Of a DNA stretch of 64,000 nucleotides, positions 1-9,854 are shown one piece after another. Source of the DNA: Tipula vernalis (lineage: Eukaryota; Arthropoda; Insecta; Diptera; Tipulidae). Location: positions 266,649,168 through 266,713,167 of the forward strand of contig OY282560.1 of assembly GCA_958295665.1 (NCBI GenBank), in the 5' to 3' direction. How positions within the stretch are numbered: the stretch's first letter is position 1; each line of letters opens with the position of its first letter. The position numbers and the translations under genes are program-made. The notes under the pieces are model-generated. The model did not search any database, was not told the origin of the DNA, and saw only the letters and a program-made list of their open reading frames with translations.

Positions 1-65
1 GTGGGCTGTTAGTCTGTTAGTCCTTTTTCTATTTGTAAATAAAACCCACATTTTGGGATAAAAAG

Positions 66-354
66 TCAAAATTTTTTAATTGATAATTGATAGGTGGTTC
101 TATGCCATGTATGTAAAGCAATATGGTTCATATGCCATACTTTTTCCAATAAAAGCGGATCAATGACCTCAATTTCAGCTCGAATGTTTTTTTTAAGTTG
201 TTGAACTGGATGATTAGCATAAACCTTACCTTTAAAATAACCCCACAAAAAATAATCAAGTGGTGTTAAATCCGGACATCTTGGTGGCCAAGGAACTTCA
301 CAATTTCTTGAAATTATGCGATCAGCAAATTTTGTTGACAATAAATGGTCGTTG
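66..354 (-). pseudogene. Mariner/IS630-type transposase, C-terminal part
   Basis: Minus-strand reading gives a 91-residue open piece with the signature PDLTPLDYFLWG near its middle, the third catalytic-Asp region of an insect mariner/IS630-type DDD transposase, followed by a typical basic tail. The start is not a real start: the upstream half of the gene lies at 15790-16261 on the same strand, separated by the LOA insertion. When the two halves are compared with the family layout, the segment expected to carry the second catalytic Asp (the FQQDGA-type motif) is missing, so this copy already had an internal deletion and was dead before it was split. Bases 1-65 are probably its 3' flank. Confidence 0.75.
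345..354. repeat. Target-site duplication, left copy (LOA insertion)
   Basis: ATGGTCGTTG occurs directly before the 5' end of the LOA element and again at 15780-15789 directly after its 3' end. Ten identical bases at the two ends of a 15.4 kb block mark one insertion event. Confidence 0.9.
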
Positions 355-970
355 CCCGTGGCGTACTGCAGCTATCGGGGGGGGGTCACAGGTGGTGGAT
401 AGTGGACGGCCTATCGATAGGTAGGCTAGCGGTGAATTAAATAAGCCGCCCCCAACCGCAGTCCAGCTGGGGGGAGAGTCTCAGGGAACTGGGGAGTGGT
501 TAACCTGAGTTCATTAAATTCTGAGTGCCTATGATGCCCAGCATGGAAAGGCGAACAGATGGCGCCAGAAAACCATCGACCAATAACCACGGCGGACTGG
601 GCGTCACGTCCTCTCTGCACCTCCGGAGTCTCCGCGGGTGATGAGTGGGGGACCCTATAAACGGGTGACCCGGTGAATGGAATGGATCCCATTGGATTGG
701 GCTCTCCATGTGATTAGGTGAATGGGGGAGAGAATGGGCGGAGGGAAGGGGGTGCAGGGAGGCTGGGGTGCTAGCGAGCCGAATGGGCTGGATTAAGGTG
801 TTAAGCGACCCGTGCTGATGGTCTACTAGGCTGGGGGCCCATTTAACAAAGCCCAGTCGCTAACGGAGCCCTCTGGATACCTGGCGACCTCCAGTTGTAA
901 TTAGCCTTACCTGCGTATACGGATCTCTGCGCAGGCGGACCTTTATTTCTCCGATACTCGTGGGAATCAA
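355..970 (+). promoter_or_regulatory. 5' UTR / presumed internal promoter of LOA element
   Basis: A GC-rich leader of about 616 bp between the element start and the ORF1 ATG, beginning with a G-run near 376-384. Elements of this type carry an internal promoter in the leader, but no specific promoter motif was identified here. Bases 871-912 are closely matched at 20471-20512 in the separate 735-bp deleted element, so this piece of the leader is shared between two families. Open frames on the minus strand of the leader are chance frames. Confidence 0.6.
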
Positions 971-2140
971 ATGGTAAGATCAAACACAAAAACAAAGGGC
1001 ACCGGCTCTCCTCAAAAGCCGGTATCAGCGGAGGGAGGTACCTCGAACCAGACGGGTGGGGCCTCTAAGATTGCAAAGGTGGTTGACTCTAGGGCACAAG
1101 TCCCGGGAGTCAGCGGTACCAACGCAGCACAGGGGAGTGGGACGAGAGACATTCCTCCGGCGAAAAGGCGATATAGGAATCGCCGCTCGGCAATCCGAAT
1201 TCTCGAGAAGTGGGCTGCGACCCCCGAGGGGCAGCTTACGGAAGAGCAAAGAAGATCAGTAGCTTGGGCAAGGAGCACTGTGGGCTGCGGAAGCTCGGAA
1301 AGGGACCATATGTCGAAAAGACAGCGGTCCCAGGACGAGGTGGAAGTAGTCAACAGCAAGCGGGCCAAGTTGGTGACTGAAAAGAAGCCGAGCTCCAACT
1401 CAGGGACAAAGCTGTTCAGCGAGGTCCTGAGGGAGCATGTGTTGATGCTAGCCGTCATTGACGAAAGTCAAGAAGATGGGAGCATCACGGCGGAAAAATG
1501 GAGGTTGGTGTATAATGCACTCAACCTCGTCCTTTTAAAGGTCCTGGGTGAAAATCCGGGACCACCTCCATCCTGCAGAGATGCGGGATGGTATCGAGGG
1601 CGTGTAAAGATGACTGCATGCTCGGACTCTAGATCTGTGGATCTGTACAAAAAGGCTATAGCCAAAGTAGGGGAGGTATGGCCAGGCGCAAAGCTTGCGG
1701 CAGTTAGCCGGGAGGAAATTCCCAGCAGGCCGCGGGCACGTGTATGGCTGCCATCCGAACCGGCTAGCCCGGACGGGGCTTTGAAAATCATTCAGGCCAG
1801 TAACCCGAATCTTCCGACCGGAAATTGGAAGATCGTCAAGCAGGAGGAGGCCAAGGGGGGCTCGAAATTATCAATCATGGTGATAAATAAGGAGTCCCTT
1901 GCCCTCCTTCACAAAACGAAGGGAGTAATTGACTTCGGTTTCGGGTCAATTACTCTCAACGTTTATAAGAAGGATGGGGCGGAAGCGCATACGGGAGGCC
2001 AACCGGAGGACGGTGGCAACCCGCCCAGGCCTGAAGGGGGTACCAGCAGCATGGGGGAAGAAGCTGAGGGTAGGGGGGGAGTGAGTCCGGCGACCTTGGG
2101 AGGGCAAGGACTCTCTCGAAGGATGAGGAGGTGCACATAA
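971..2140 (+). CDS. LOA ORF1 protein (Gag-like, DUF4780-like)
   Basis: 389 codons, starting at ATG 971 right after the leader and uninterrupted. The N-terminal ~150 residues are low-complexity and basic (KRRYRNRR, SKRQRSQ, NSKRAKL), suiting RNA binding and possible nuclear import. Residues ~190-345 form a folded region (RVWLP, then LKIIQASNPNLPTGNWKI) resembling the DUF4780 domain seen in LOA/Bilbo ORF1 proteins. The tail is Gly/Glu-rich and disordered. There are no CCHC knuckles, which separates it from Jockey- and I-type ORF1. Role by family: RNA-binding partner that packages element RNA with the ORF2 enzyme. ORF2 starts 163 bp downstream in the same message. An NPGP string at ~198-201 looks like a 2A site but lacks the DxE residues. 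Confidence 0.8.
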   Translation: MVRSNTKTKGTGSPQKPVSAEGGTSNQTGGASKIAKVVDSRAQVPGVSGTNAAQGSGTRDIPPAKRRYRNRRSAIRILEKWAATPEGQLTEEQRRSVAWARSTVGCGSSERDHMSKRQRSQDEVEVVNSKRAKLVTEKKPSSNSGTKLFSEVLREHVLMLAVIDESQEDGSITAEKWRLVYNALNLVLLKVLGENPGPPPSCRDAGWYRGRVKMTACSDSRSVDLYKKAIAKVGEVWPGAKLAAVSREEIPSRPRARVWLPSEPASPDGALKIIQASNPNLPTGNWKIVKQEEAKGGSKLSIMVINKESLALLHKTKGVIDFGFGSITLNVYKKDGAEAHTGGQPEDGGNPPRPEGGTSSMGEEAEGRGGVSPATLGGQGLSRRMRRCT

Positions 2141-2303
2141 GCGAAGGAGCTGGTGTACCGATGGAGGAGGATGTCGACTGCCCGGCCAGACGGGGGGGCA
2201 CTGACAAGTCCTCTATAGAGGGTACGAGGGGTGGCGAGACGGGCGTATCCGGCGCATCCCAAATTACCGGGAATTAATATTCCTGCGGTAGCAGGAATTT
2301 ATC

Positions 2304-4241
2304 ATGGAGGTAGGTAGAGGTGAAATGGTTATGATTAAGATAACTCAAATTAACCATCACCATTCTAAGGCTGCTTCGGCAGCTCTACTCCTCAGGCTGA
2401 CTAGTTCGGGTGAGGATGTGATACTAATCCAAGAACCTTGGATTAACAACAACAGGATCTGTGGCCTCAGAACCAAGGGGTATAAAATTATATCCTCTAG
2501 TAAGTCTGGGAAGATCAGATCTTGTATTCTTGGGAAAAATAATATTAATCTTTTCCTTCTCTCTCAATACAGCAATGGTGACACTACTGCAGTTAGCCTG
2601 GAAGTAGGCACTTGTACATTCTGGCTGGTTTCAGCCTACATGGACCGGGAGAAGGAGGTTCCTCCGGATAACCTGGAGGAGCTGATCCGTAAAGCGGAAC
2701 AATCAAAGGTAGGTGTGGTACTGGGAGTGGATGCTAATGCGCATCACACTATCTGGGGAAGCACAGACATTAATGAAAGAGGTGAGTCGCTTTTTGATTA
2801 TTTGATGAGTACTAACCTTTCAGTGTGTAATATTGGGCGGGAACCCACATTTATTACTAGTAACAGGCAGGAGGTTCTAGACGTGACCCTTGCCTCAAAT
2901 AATATTCTTCATATGGTTAAAAATTGGAGGGTGGATAAGGAACACTCCTTTTCTGATCATCGATATTTAACCTATAGCCTCGATATTCACCCTGCTACCC
3001 GGGAAGCCTTCAGGAACCCTAGAAGGACCAACTGGAGCAAATATGGGGAATTATTGGAGGAAATGTTACCGACGAGGGCTATGGAGCCCCCGACGACCGT
3101 TGGGGAGCTGGAGGACATGGTGGCTAGCGTTACTAGCGCATGCAACCGATCCTTTCGCGCTGCCTGCCCACTGGCTAAGCCTAGTGGTAGGCAAAAACCG
3201 GTATGGTGGTCCAGGGAACTGGGAACCTATCGAAAGGCTTGTAGGATAGCCTTTAATAGAGCCAAAAATACAAGGGAGGCTCAGGATTGGGACTCCTATA
3301 AGGAGAAACTCGGAACTTATAAGAAAGAATTAAGAAAGGCACAAAGGAGGTCTTGGAGAATCTTCTGTGATAATATGGAAGAGGTATCCGAAACCTCCCG
3401 CCTTAGGAAGATTCTTTCCAAAAGTACATCTAGTCCTAGTTTTTTGATAAAACCGGACGGATCTTGGACAGCTTCTAGTGGAGAATCTCTGGAGCTTCTC
3501 TTCGAGACACACTTCCCAGGGAGCTTTGAAGACCTGTTGGTGCGTAGTAATCATCAGGAATCACTGTCAGTAACCACAGAGGATATCGTAACCAGAAAAC
3601 GGATCCTATGGGCACTGAGGGGTTTTAAACCATTTAAATCGGCTGGTCCGGATCAAATTATACCAGCGGAACTTCAAAACAACTCAGTAATTATTCTTCC
3701 CTACCTGGAAGCTATATTCAAAGGGTGTTTGAAGCTGGGCTATATTCCTAGGTACTGGACGGAGGTCAATGTGGTGTTCATACCGAAAGCGGGGAAAAGC
3801 TCACATGTCTATCCTAAGGACCTAAGACCAATAACTCTATCATCCTTTCTTTTGAAAACATTGGAAAGGCTGCTGGATGTATACATCAGAGATAAAATAG
3901 GTGCCAGGAAGTGGGCATCGTCTCAGCACGCGTACACAAAGGGTAGATCTGTGGACACTGCTCTGCACGCCTTAGTGTCTACGATTGAGAAATCGATTAA
4001 TTCGAAGGAATTCTGTTTGGTGGCCTTCCTGGATATAGAAGGCGCCTTTAATAATGTGAAAGCGGAGGCAATCAAGGAGGGATTGTCATTTTTGGAGGTG
4101 GACGTTCCTCTGATAGGGTTAATCAATTATATGCTGGGAAGCAGGATTGTTAGCTCGAAGTTGGGGGACTCCACCTTAAAGAGGCGAGTAACTAGGGGAA
4201 CTCCGCAGGGGGGGTTCTGTTCCCTCTTCTCTGGAACATAG
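2304..4241 (+). pseudogene. LOA ORF2, endonuclease plus N-terminal RT
   Basis: First 645 codons of the LOA polyprotein. Residues ~1-225 are an APE/EEP-type endonuclease, with IQEPW near 46, GVDANAHHTIWGS near 147-159 and SDHRYL near 219. By family this domain nicks the target DNA. A linker rich in Arg/Lys follows, then RT from ~residue 430: SAGPDQIIPAEL, LRPITLSS, and the first catalytic Asp in AFLDIEGAFNN. The frame is lost at a G-run (4208-4214) just after TPQGG, with a stop at 4239-4241. One extra G there restores the normal continuation into the 4241-5214 frame, so this is a one-base deletion or a homopolymer read error. Confidence 0.85.
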
Positions 4242-5214
4242 TGGTAAACGGGTTACTACTTGAATTGGAGAGAGAGGGTATTGAAGTTATTGCGTACGCA
4301 GATGACGTAGCTTTAGCTGTTACCGGGAAATTCCTGGGCACGATTGTAGACGTAATGCAGAATGCGCTTACCATCGTTACGAAATGGGCTGGCAAATGTG
4401 GACTTGGTATTAACCCGTCCAAGACAGAGCTGGTACTCTTTACTAAGAAATACAAAATTCCGGTAGTTGTCCCTCCTACCTTAAATGGCACGAGACTTGC
4501 TTTTACTGATAGAGCTAGATATCTGGGCATTATCTTGGACAGTAAGCTTAGTTGGAAGCCCAACATGTTGGAGAGAATAAACAAAGCTACTATTGCTTTG
4601 TACTCCTGTAGGAACGCCATTGGTCATAGATGGGGTCTGAAGCCGGAGCTGGTACACTGGCTCTACACCGCCGTAGTGAGACCTGTACTCATGTACGGGG
4701 TGGGTGTTTGGTGGCCAGCTCTGGACAAGATAACTTACAAAAGTAAGATTGAGAGAGTGCAAAGAATGGCCTGTATGCTTGTTAGCGGGGCATTGAGGTC
4801 GACACCGACAAGTGCCTTAGAGGTTATGTTGCACCTTCTTCCTGTCGACATTTTTGGCAAACAGATGGCGGCAAATACGGCTGTACGACTTGCAGCCGTC
4901 TCTCAGTGGAGGTGTCTTAGTATAGGACACTCTACTATCGTCAGATCGTTGAAGGATGAGCTGGCGAATCTTGACTACATTAAACCTACTCTACGCTTCG
5001 AAAAGCGATTTCGGACCTCCTTCCCTTCAAGGGAATCCTGGAGGGATAGACCGTCATCGGAAACTGAAGCGTTGCAATTCTTCACAGATGGCTCCAAGCT
5101 AGACGGCAAAGTAGGAGCTGGAGTATTCTGTGACAAATTAAATGTAAATATTTCTATTCGTCTCCCTGATTACTGCAGCGTGTACCAAGCTGAAGTCGTA
5201 GCGATTGAGGAGGT
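4241..5214 (+). pseudogene. LOA ORF2, C-terminal RT plus N-terminal RNase H
   Basis: Continuation of ORF2 in a second frame after the one-base G-tract shift. It carries the catalytic YADD box (AYADDVAL, near 4293-4316), the RT thumb (GLGINPSKTELVLF, then RYLGIILDSKL) and the connection region. RNase H starts near 5080 with FFTDGSK (first Asp) and AEVVAIEEV (Glu). The frame runs on to 5269 only because the inserted LTR happens to be open for 55 bp; the true coding part stops at 5214, where the gypsy LTR begins. The rest of RNase H resumes at 14988. Confidence 0.85.
5211..5214. repeat. Target-site duplication AGGT, left copy
   Basis: AGGT directly precedes the 5' LTR (TGTTAC...). The same four bases follow the 3' LTR at 14984-14987. 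Four base pairs is the usual size for Ty3/gypsy integrase. Keeping one copy puts the two RNase H halves of the LOA ORF2 in one frame. Confidence 0.85.
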
Positions 5215-7070
5215 TGTTACGAATCACATGACTCGTTCCATTTTTCCCACCTTTACTCTTGTGAGTTGAGAAAAGAAAAAGAAAAGAATAAGCTTTATTT
5301 GTTGCGCTTTATTAAGCTTACGTGCGCCAACGTTCGCGTTGTTGTGTTAATGCTTTTTTTTTGTCAGCAGAGGAAATTTTAAATTTCTTTGGTGTTGTTT
5401 TGACTGTGAAGAGGAATAAATGATAACAAAGATCAAAAAGAAAAAGAAAAAAAATTTTTTTTTGGGTTGACGATCCGGGAGTCGATTTTTGGAATTGAGA
5501 GATAGAGGACGACAAAAAAAGAAATAATTAATTAAAAACGAAAATGGATACTGAAAAAAAAAAAAAAATCAAAAGCCAACTTTGAAAGTGATTTTTTTTT
5601 TTTCAATAATTAAAATATTTATCGCGTTTCAAAATAAAAATAAAATATAAATAATTAAGTTTAGTATTGTTAGCATAAGTATATATATATATAAAAGACA
5701 AATTAATTTAAAAATGAATTAAAAGTGAACAAAAATGGTGGAAAGATCTTGTGTACCTACATGTGTTATTTTTTTTTTGGTAGAATAATATAAATTGTGC
5801 GGACATTGTGAAAAAAAAAAAAAATGAACTCTATTTTCTATGTACAATATTATAGTATATTATGTACTACAACGAGTTTCAATTTGTACGTACATAGAAA
5901 TTACAAGATAAATGAAAAGTAAAATTCAAGGCACAAATTTGGAATTATCGTACGCAATTTTTTTTTTTTTGTTCTTCGCATTGATGGAAATTCCATAAAG
6001 AACTTAAGGATTACAAATCCTAGTATGGCGCATCATTGGTAAAACTAAATTAAATTAAATAATTAGAAAATAAATGAATAATAACTTAGTAAATATAATA
6101 AATTAAAAATAATAATTTAGTAAATATAATATAATTAAATAATGTAATAAATATAATAAATAAATATATAATTTTTTTTATAAATTAAATAACGATAAAA
6201 CATTAAATAATTAAATAATAATTTATAATAAATAATAATAATAAATTTATACAAATAAGCATAAAAACTAAATAAAATATAAAAATAATTAAATTAACGA
6301 AAAAAAATAATATTACCTGGTGTTGGACTATATTGGTGTTAATATTTAATTAAAGACAAGCAAATTGGTGAATAAACAATTTATGTGGATCAGAAAAAAG
6401 AAATAAATAGAAGTAAAACTGGTGTGTATTAAAATATCAGAAAAACAAAAAAATGGGATAAAATTTGGACAATCCCAATTAAATTTAGTGTACATTTTTT
6501 TTTAATTTTTTTTTTTTTTTTAAATTCGTAGTTATACAATATTTATTATTATTACATTTATTTTTTTTTAATATTAATAATTTTAAGTTTATATGGTGGG
6601 GGTAGTGTTAAGTTCGTCTTTTAGACCTATAAAAGAAATATTGTTATTATATATTTATTTTTTTTTTATATTATTTTGTAACAAAAATTGTATTTTTTTT
6701 TTTTTGTTTTCTGCTAATCACAATTAATTGATTCAAAGTTAATTAAATTCAAATTTCATATTAATTTACTTTTTTTTTAATTTTTTTTTTAATATTTTTT
6801 TTACAATGAGATAAATTAATATTCAACTGGGGAGGTGCAGTGCGGTAGGTATATCATCAGACGAGGATCGATTATGTGACCACAAGAAATAATAAAACTG
6901 TTTTTTTAGATTGCTTTTCCTATACGGTCTAACAAGATTGAGTGATGTTCTGGGAAACCCCACCCCAATCCGATGAGCTCTAGCCGGCTTCAGATGACCG
7001 TACCAGAACCTCTGACTCAATAAAAATTTTTCTGCTAACAATACCCTCTCAGGGGGGTCTAATTGTTACA
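5215..7070 (+). repeat. 5' LTR of Osvaldo/Ulysses-like element
   Basis: 1,856 bp beginning TGTTACGAATCAC and ending TTGTTACA, with TG...CA ends. The same sequence occurs at 13126-14983, aligning with an offset of 7,911 at the left end; homology stops one base before 5215. Differences noticed are run lengths in A and T tracts and one A/C change near 6162/14073. The interior is very AT-rich with many A/T runs, then a GC-richer segment near 6830-7060. The LTR supplies promoter and polyadenylation signals by family; candidate AATAAA strings exist but none can be singled out. Confidence 0.92.
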
Positions 7071-7072
7071 GA

Positions 7073-7084
7073 TGGCGCCCAAAC
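7073..7084 (+). promoter_or_regulatory. Primer-binding site, tRNA-Lys-like
   Basis: TGGCGCCCAAAC begins two bases after the 5' LTR. TGGCGCCC is the start of primer sites complementary to tRNA-Lys 3' ends, as used by Osvaldo-type elements. The match beyond these bases was not verified against a tRNA from this species. Confidence 0.65.
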
Positions 7085-7821
7085 TTACTGGCTTTTATAT
7101 TTCTATCCCTTACCTTTCCTATTGATTAGCTTTATTTTTATTATTTGTAGTAAATAATACCCGCATTGGAACCCTATATTATAGTGATTGTTCATATGTT
7201 AGTAATGGTATTAACTTCAAATTTTTCCCTTTAATTTTCCAATTTCATCCCAAAATTTAATTTTTTTTCCCCATTTACATCATGACCGAGCAAATCAGTT
7301 CTTGAGCACAATATCCAATTATTGTGAGATTAGTTGCCGAAAGCCTGATTTGGGCGATCATGATTCATATATCCTAAACTGCGCGAAATTCCTTATTAGT
7401 TGATTTATTTTGTAAGATTTATTTAGTTTAGGATATAACTCTCCCAATCCTTTACCTAATATGTATTGATCGCGGATTGAAACTGATATAGTATTATCAT
7501 TGATTTATCTGTCTCGTATTTAATATATTCCTTCATATCCTCAAATCTGCCTAAGAAAGCAATCTAAAAGCAATTAGTACAAAAATAATAAAAATAAAAA
7601 AATAAAAAAATAAATTATGGTTACAAGTCGATGCCTGGATGATACTTATCTTCATTGCATCTCCTCAAATATTATATAATTTATTGTCTAATTTACAGTC
7701 AAAACATTTTTTTTTTTTTTATCGAAACACTATATTTAAATATTGCATCTATACTCGTATATTAATATTGCGCACTAAATTTTTTTTTTCTTATTTCTTC
7801 TAGTTAGGTACTTACAAAAAT
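7085..7821 (+). other. Untranslated leader of the gypsy element
   Basis: About 740 bp, AT-rich, between primer site and gag ATG. By family it should carry the packaging signal. I see no open frame or repeat of note. Confidence 0.6.
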
Positions 7822-9819
7822 ATGGATTTAAATTTACCTCTTTTAAATATTGACTATCTGGATATTGACGAAATCAAGTACGAATGCGAGCTTCGTCAAA
7901 TTACAGGATCTCTTCGAGTTCAAATGAGATTATTAGAAGCTCGAATTAAAAAGGAACATGATAATCCTCAAGAAATTCCTCAAAATCCTCACCCCGCAGC
8001 CGTACAATACCCAAATACCGAAGTATCAACATGTATTGCAAAATTACATGGATTACAAGTTTCGTTAAATAATCTTTTTCAAGCGGGTAATCCTGATAGT
8101 GAAGATGTCGAGGCATGTATATCTAAATTTGTTCATATTTATAACCGTTTGAAAATAGTTTCTGGTTTAGTAGAATGTCCAGCAACTATTAATAAAATTC
8201 TTGTTGTCGTTAATCAACTTATAGGATTAGCCTTAAAATTCCAAACAAAGGAATTACAACAGGATCAATTATTAGCTGACATTAGTGCTATAGTGATCGA
8301 ACCTATTGCAGATTTAGATCTTACTAACGCTCTATTAAGCCAAACACATATACATGTTGATGATTCTCATACCACATCTACTCCATCACACGGTAAATCC
8401 CCTATTGACAATAGTAAAAACTCTAATTCAAATAACCAATCTGAGCGTAACGAAGTAAACGTTAATAATCCTGCTACATCTGTGATCTCAAATAGTCCAT
8501 CGGTACAACCATCTGGGGCTTCTGAAATTCATTCAGCTCCTGTGTCACAGAATAATGAGCACCCTATTCGAAATATACCGATCATACCACCTGCTAATTT
8601 CTATACGACTCCACCATCATATCCCTCGCAATTTATACCCCCATCTAATTTTGTGCCGTTGAATCCCTACTTGCCATTTTATCAAACTGTTCCCCCTCCA
8701 ATAGCAATGCCTTCGATGGCTAACGTATCAAACCTTCCACCACACACGATTTCACCTTCAGCTCAGACGGAAACATCAAAACCTAACAATATTGCGCCTA
8801 AATCGAGCAACTCGGCTTTCACGACCCCTATTCACAAATGGAAGCTAAAATTTGATGGTTCCCCTTCGGGAATGTCTATTGAAAAGTTTCTATTTAGAGT
8901 AGAACATCTAGCAAATTCAAATAGAATTACTCTAGAAGAATTAATGGATAATATTAATTGCTTGCTAGATGGTCCCGCCAAAGAACACTACTGGTTAATT
9001 CTGGAACGAAACCAGAGTCTTAGTTGGGCTGAATTTCGTAATCAAATACTTCATAGATTCCAAGAAAGGCGAACTGACCTGGATATCAAACAAGTTCTTG
9101 AAAATAGGAAACAGAAAATGAAGGAACCGTTCGTAGATTTTTATTACGAGTTACTCAATCTTGCAATGCCTCTCAAGACACCCTTATCCGATTCTGAATT
9201 AATCGAACTCATCCAAAAAAATATGCGAAGTGGATTTAGAGTACATTTTGCAGGTCGAACGTTCTTGACCTTATCCAGCTTAGTAAATACTTGTATCGCT
9301 ACAGACGAGGTTTGGAGGAGAATGAACTACCAGCCTGAGCAAAACATGAATTTACCTTCGAAAATCATCCATGAGATTTCCTCAAATTTTCCTAGCACTT
9401 CTACGCTATTAAACCCCTATTTTTCAAATGCAACGAATGAACCCTTTGTTGAAGCAATAGTACAAAAGCCTCCAACAACTCATCAGCCCACCAGGTCTGG
9501 ATTTTCACCAGAAACCAGATCCAAAGCTACAGTGATCCAATGTTGGAATTGCCAAAGAATTGGTCATCAATATACTCATTGCGATGTCCCGTTAAATATA
9601 TTTTGTTTAGGGTGTGGGGCTCCCGGAGTGCTTCAAGCACATTGCATGACCTGTAATTCATATTTACGGGGAAACCTGGGAACGGAAATGAGGAATCCTG
9701 GGTCACTACATTTCCGGGCGAGCTCCCCTCAGAGTTCCAGACCCAGATTTCCTCCATCCAAAAATGTTGCTCTAAACAATTCAAATCTCAGCAGCAACAA
9801 CAATACCAATCAACCTTAA
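7822..9819 (+). CDS. gag: Gag polyprotein of Osvaldo/Ulysses-like element
   Basis: 665 codons, uninterrupted from ATG 7822. The N-terminal ~170 residues are helical in character. Residues ~185-330 are a Ser/Pro/Asn-rich linker (several PPxxFY, PP and NN strings). Residues ~335-480 are a retrotransposon Gag capsid-like domain (KWKLKFDGSPSGMSIEKFL, then FRNQILHRFQERR). A canonical CCHC knuckle lies at ~574-587 (CWNCQRIGHQYTHC), and a second at ~595-608 has Val where His is expected. By family it forms the particle and binds element RNA. Its 3' end overlaps the pol frame, which is open from 9657, in the -1 frame, so Gag-Pol is probably made by -1 frameshifting. Confidence 0.92.
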   Translation: MDLNLPLLNIDYLDIDEIKYECELRQITGSLRVQMRLLEARIKKEHDNPQEIPQNPHPAAVQYPNTEVSTCIAKLHGLQVSLNNLFQAGNPDSEDVEACISKFVHIYNRLKIVSGLVECPATINKILVVVNQLIGLALKFQTKELQQDQLLADISAIVIEPIADLDLTNALLSQTHIHVDDSHTTSTPSHGKSPIDNSKNSNSNNQSERNEVNVNNPATSVISNSPSVQPSGASEIHSAPVSQNNEHPIRNIPIIPPANFYTTPPSYPSQFIPPSNFVPLNPYLPFYQTVPPPIAMPSMANVSNLPPHTISPSAQTETSKPNNIAPKSSNSAFTTPIHKWKLKFDGSPSGMSIEKFLFRVEHLANSNRITLEELMDNINCLLDGPAKEHYWLILERNQSLSWAEFRNQILHRFQERRTDLDIKQVLENRKQKMKEPFVDFYYELLNLAMPLKTPLSDSELIELIQKNMRSGFRVHFAGRTFLTLSSLVNTCIATDEVWRRMNYQPEQNMNLPSKIIHEISSNFPSTSTLLNPYFSNATNEPFVEAIVQKPPTTHQPTRSGFSPETRSKATVIQCWNCQRIGHQYTHCDVPLNIFCLGCGAPGVLQAHCMTCNSYLRGNLGTEMRNPGSLHFRASSPQSSRPRFPPSKNVALNNSNLSSNNNTNQP

Positions 9820-9854
9820 GTAAAACCACGTTATTAGACGTTCAACTTCCATCA

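Noticed and set aside
1556..1590. 2A-like peptide (GENPGPP) in LOA ORF1
   Set aside because: Only NPGP is present; the upstream DxE residues of a 2A consensus are missing, so no skipping is claimed.
5318..5515. 65-codon minus-strand frame, found twice (also 13229-13426)
   Set aside because: Both copies lie within the LTRs; the duplication comes from the LTR, and the sequence has no domain.
6823..7041. 72-codon minus-strand frame, found twice (also 14736-14954)
   Set aside because: Same reason: LTR-internal frame, duplicated with the LTR. No antisense gene is supported.
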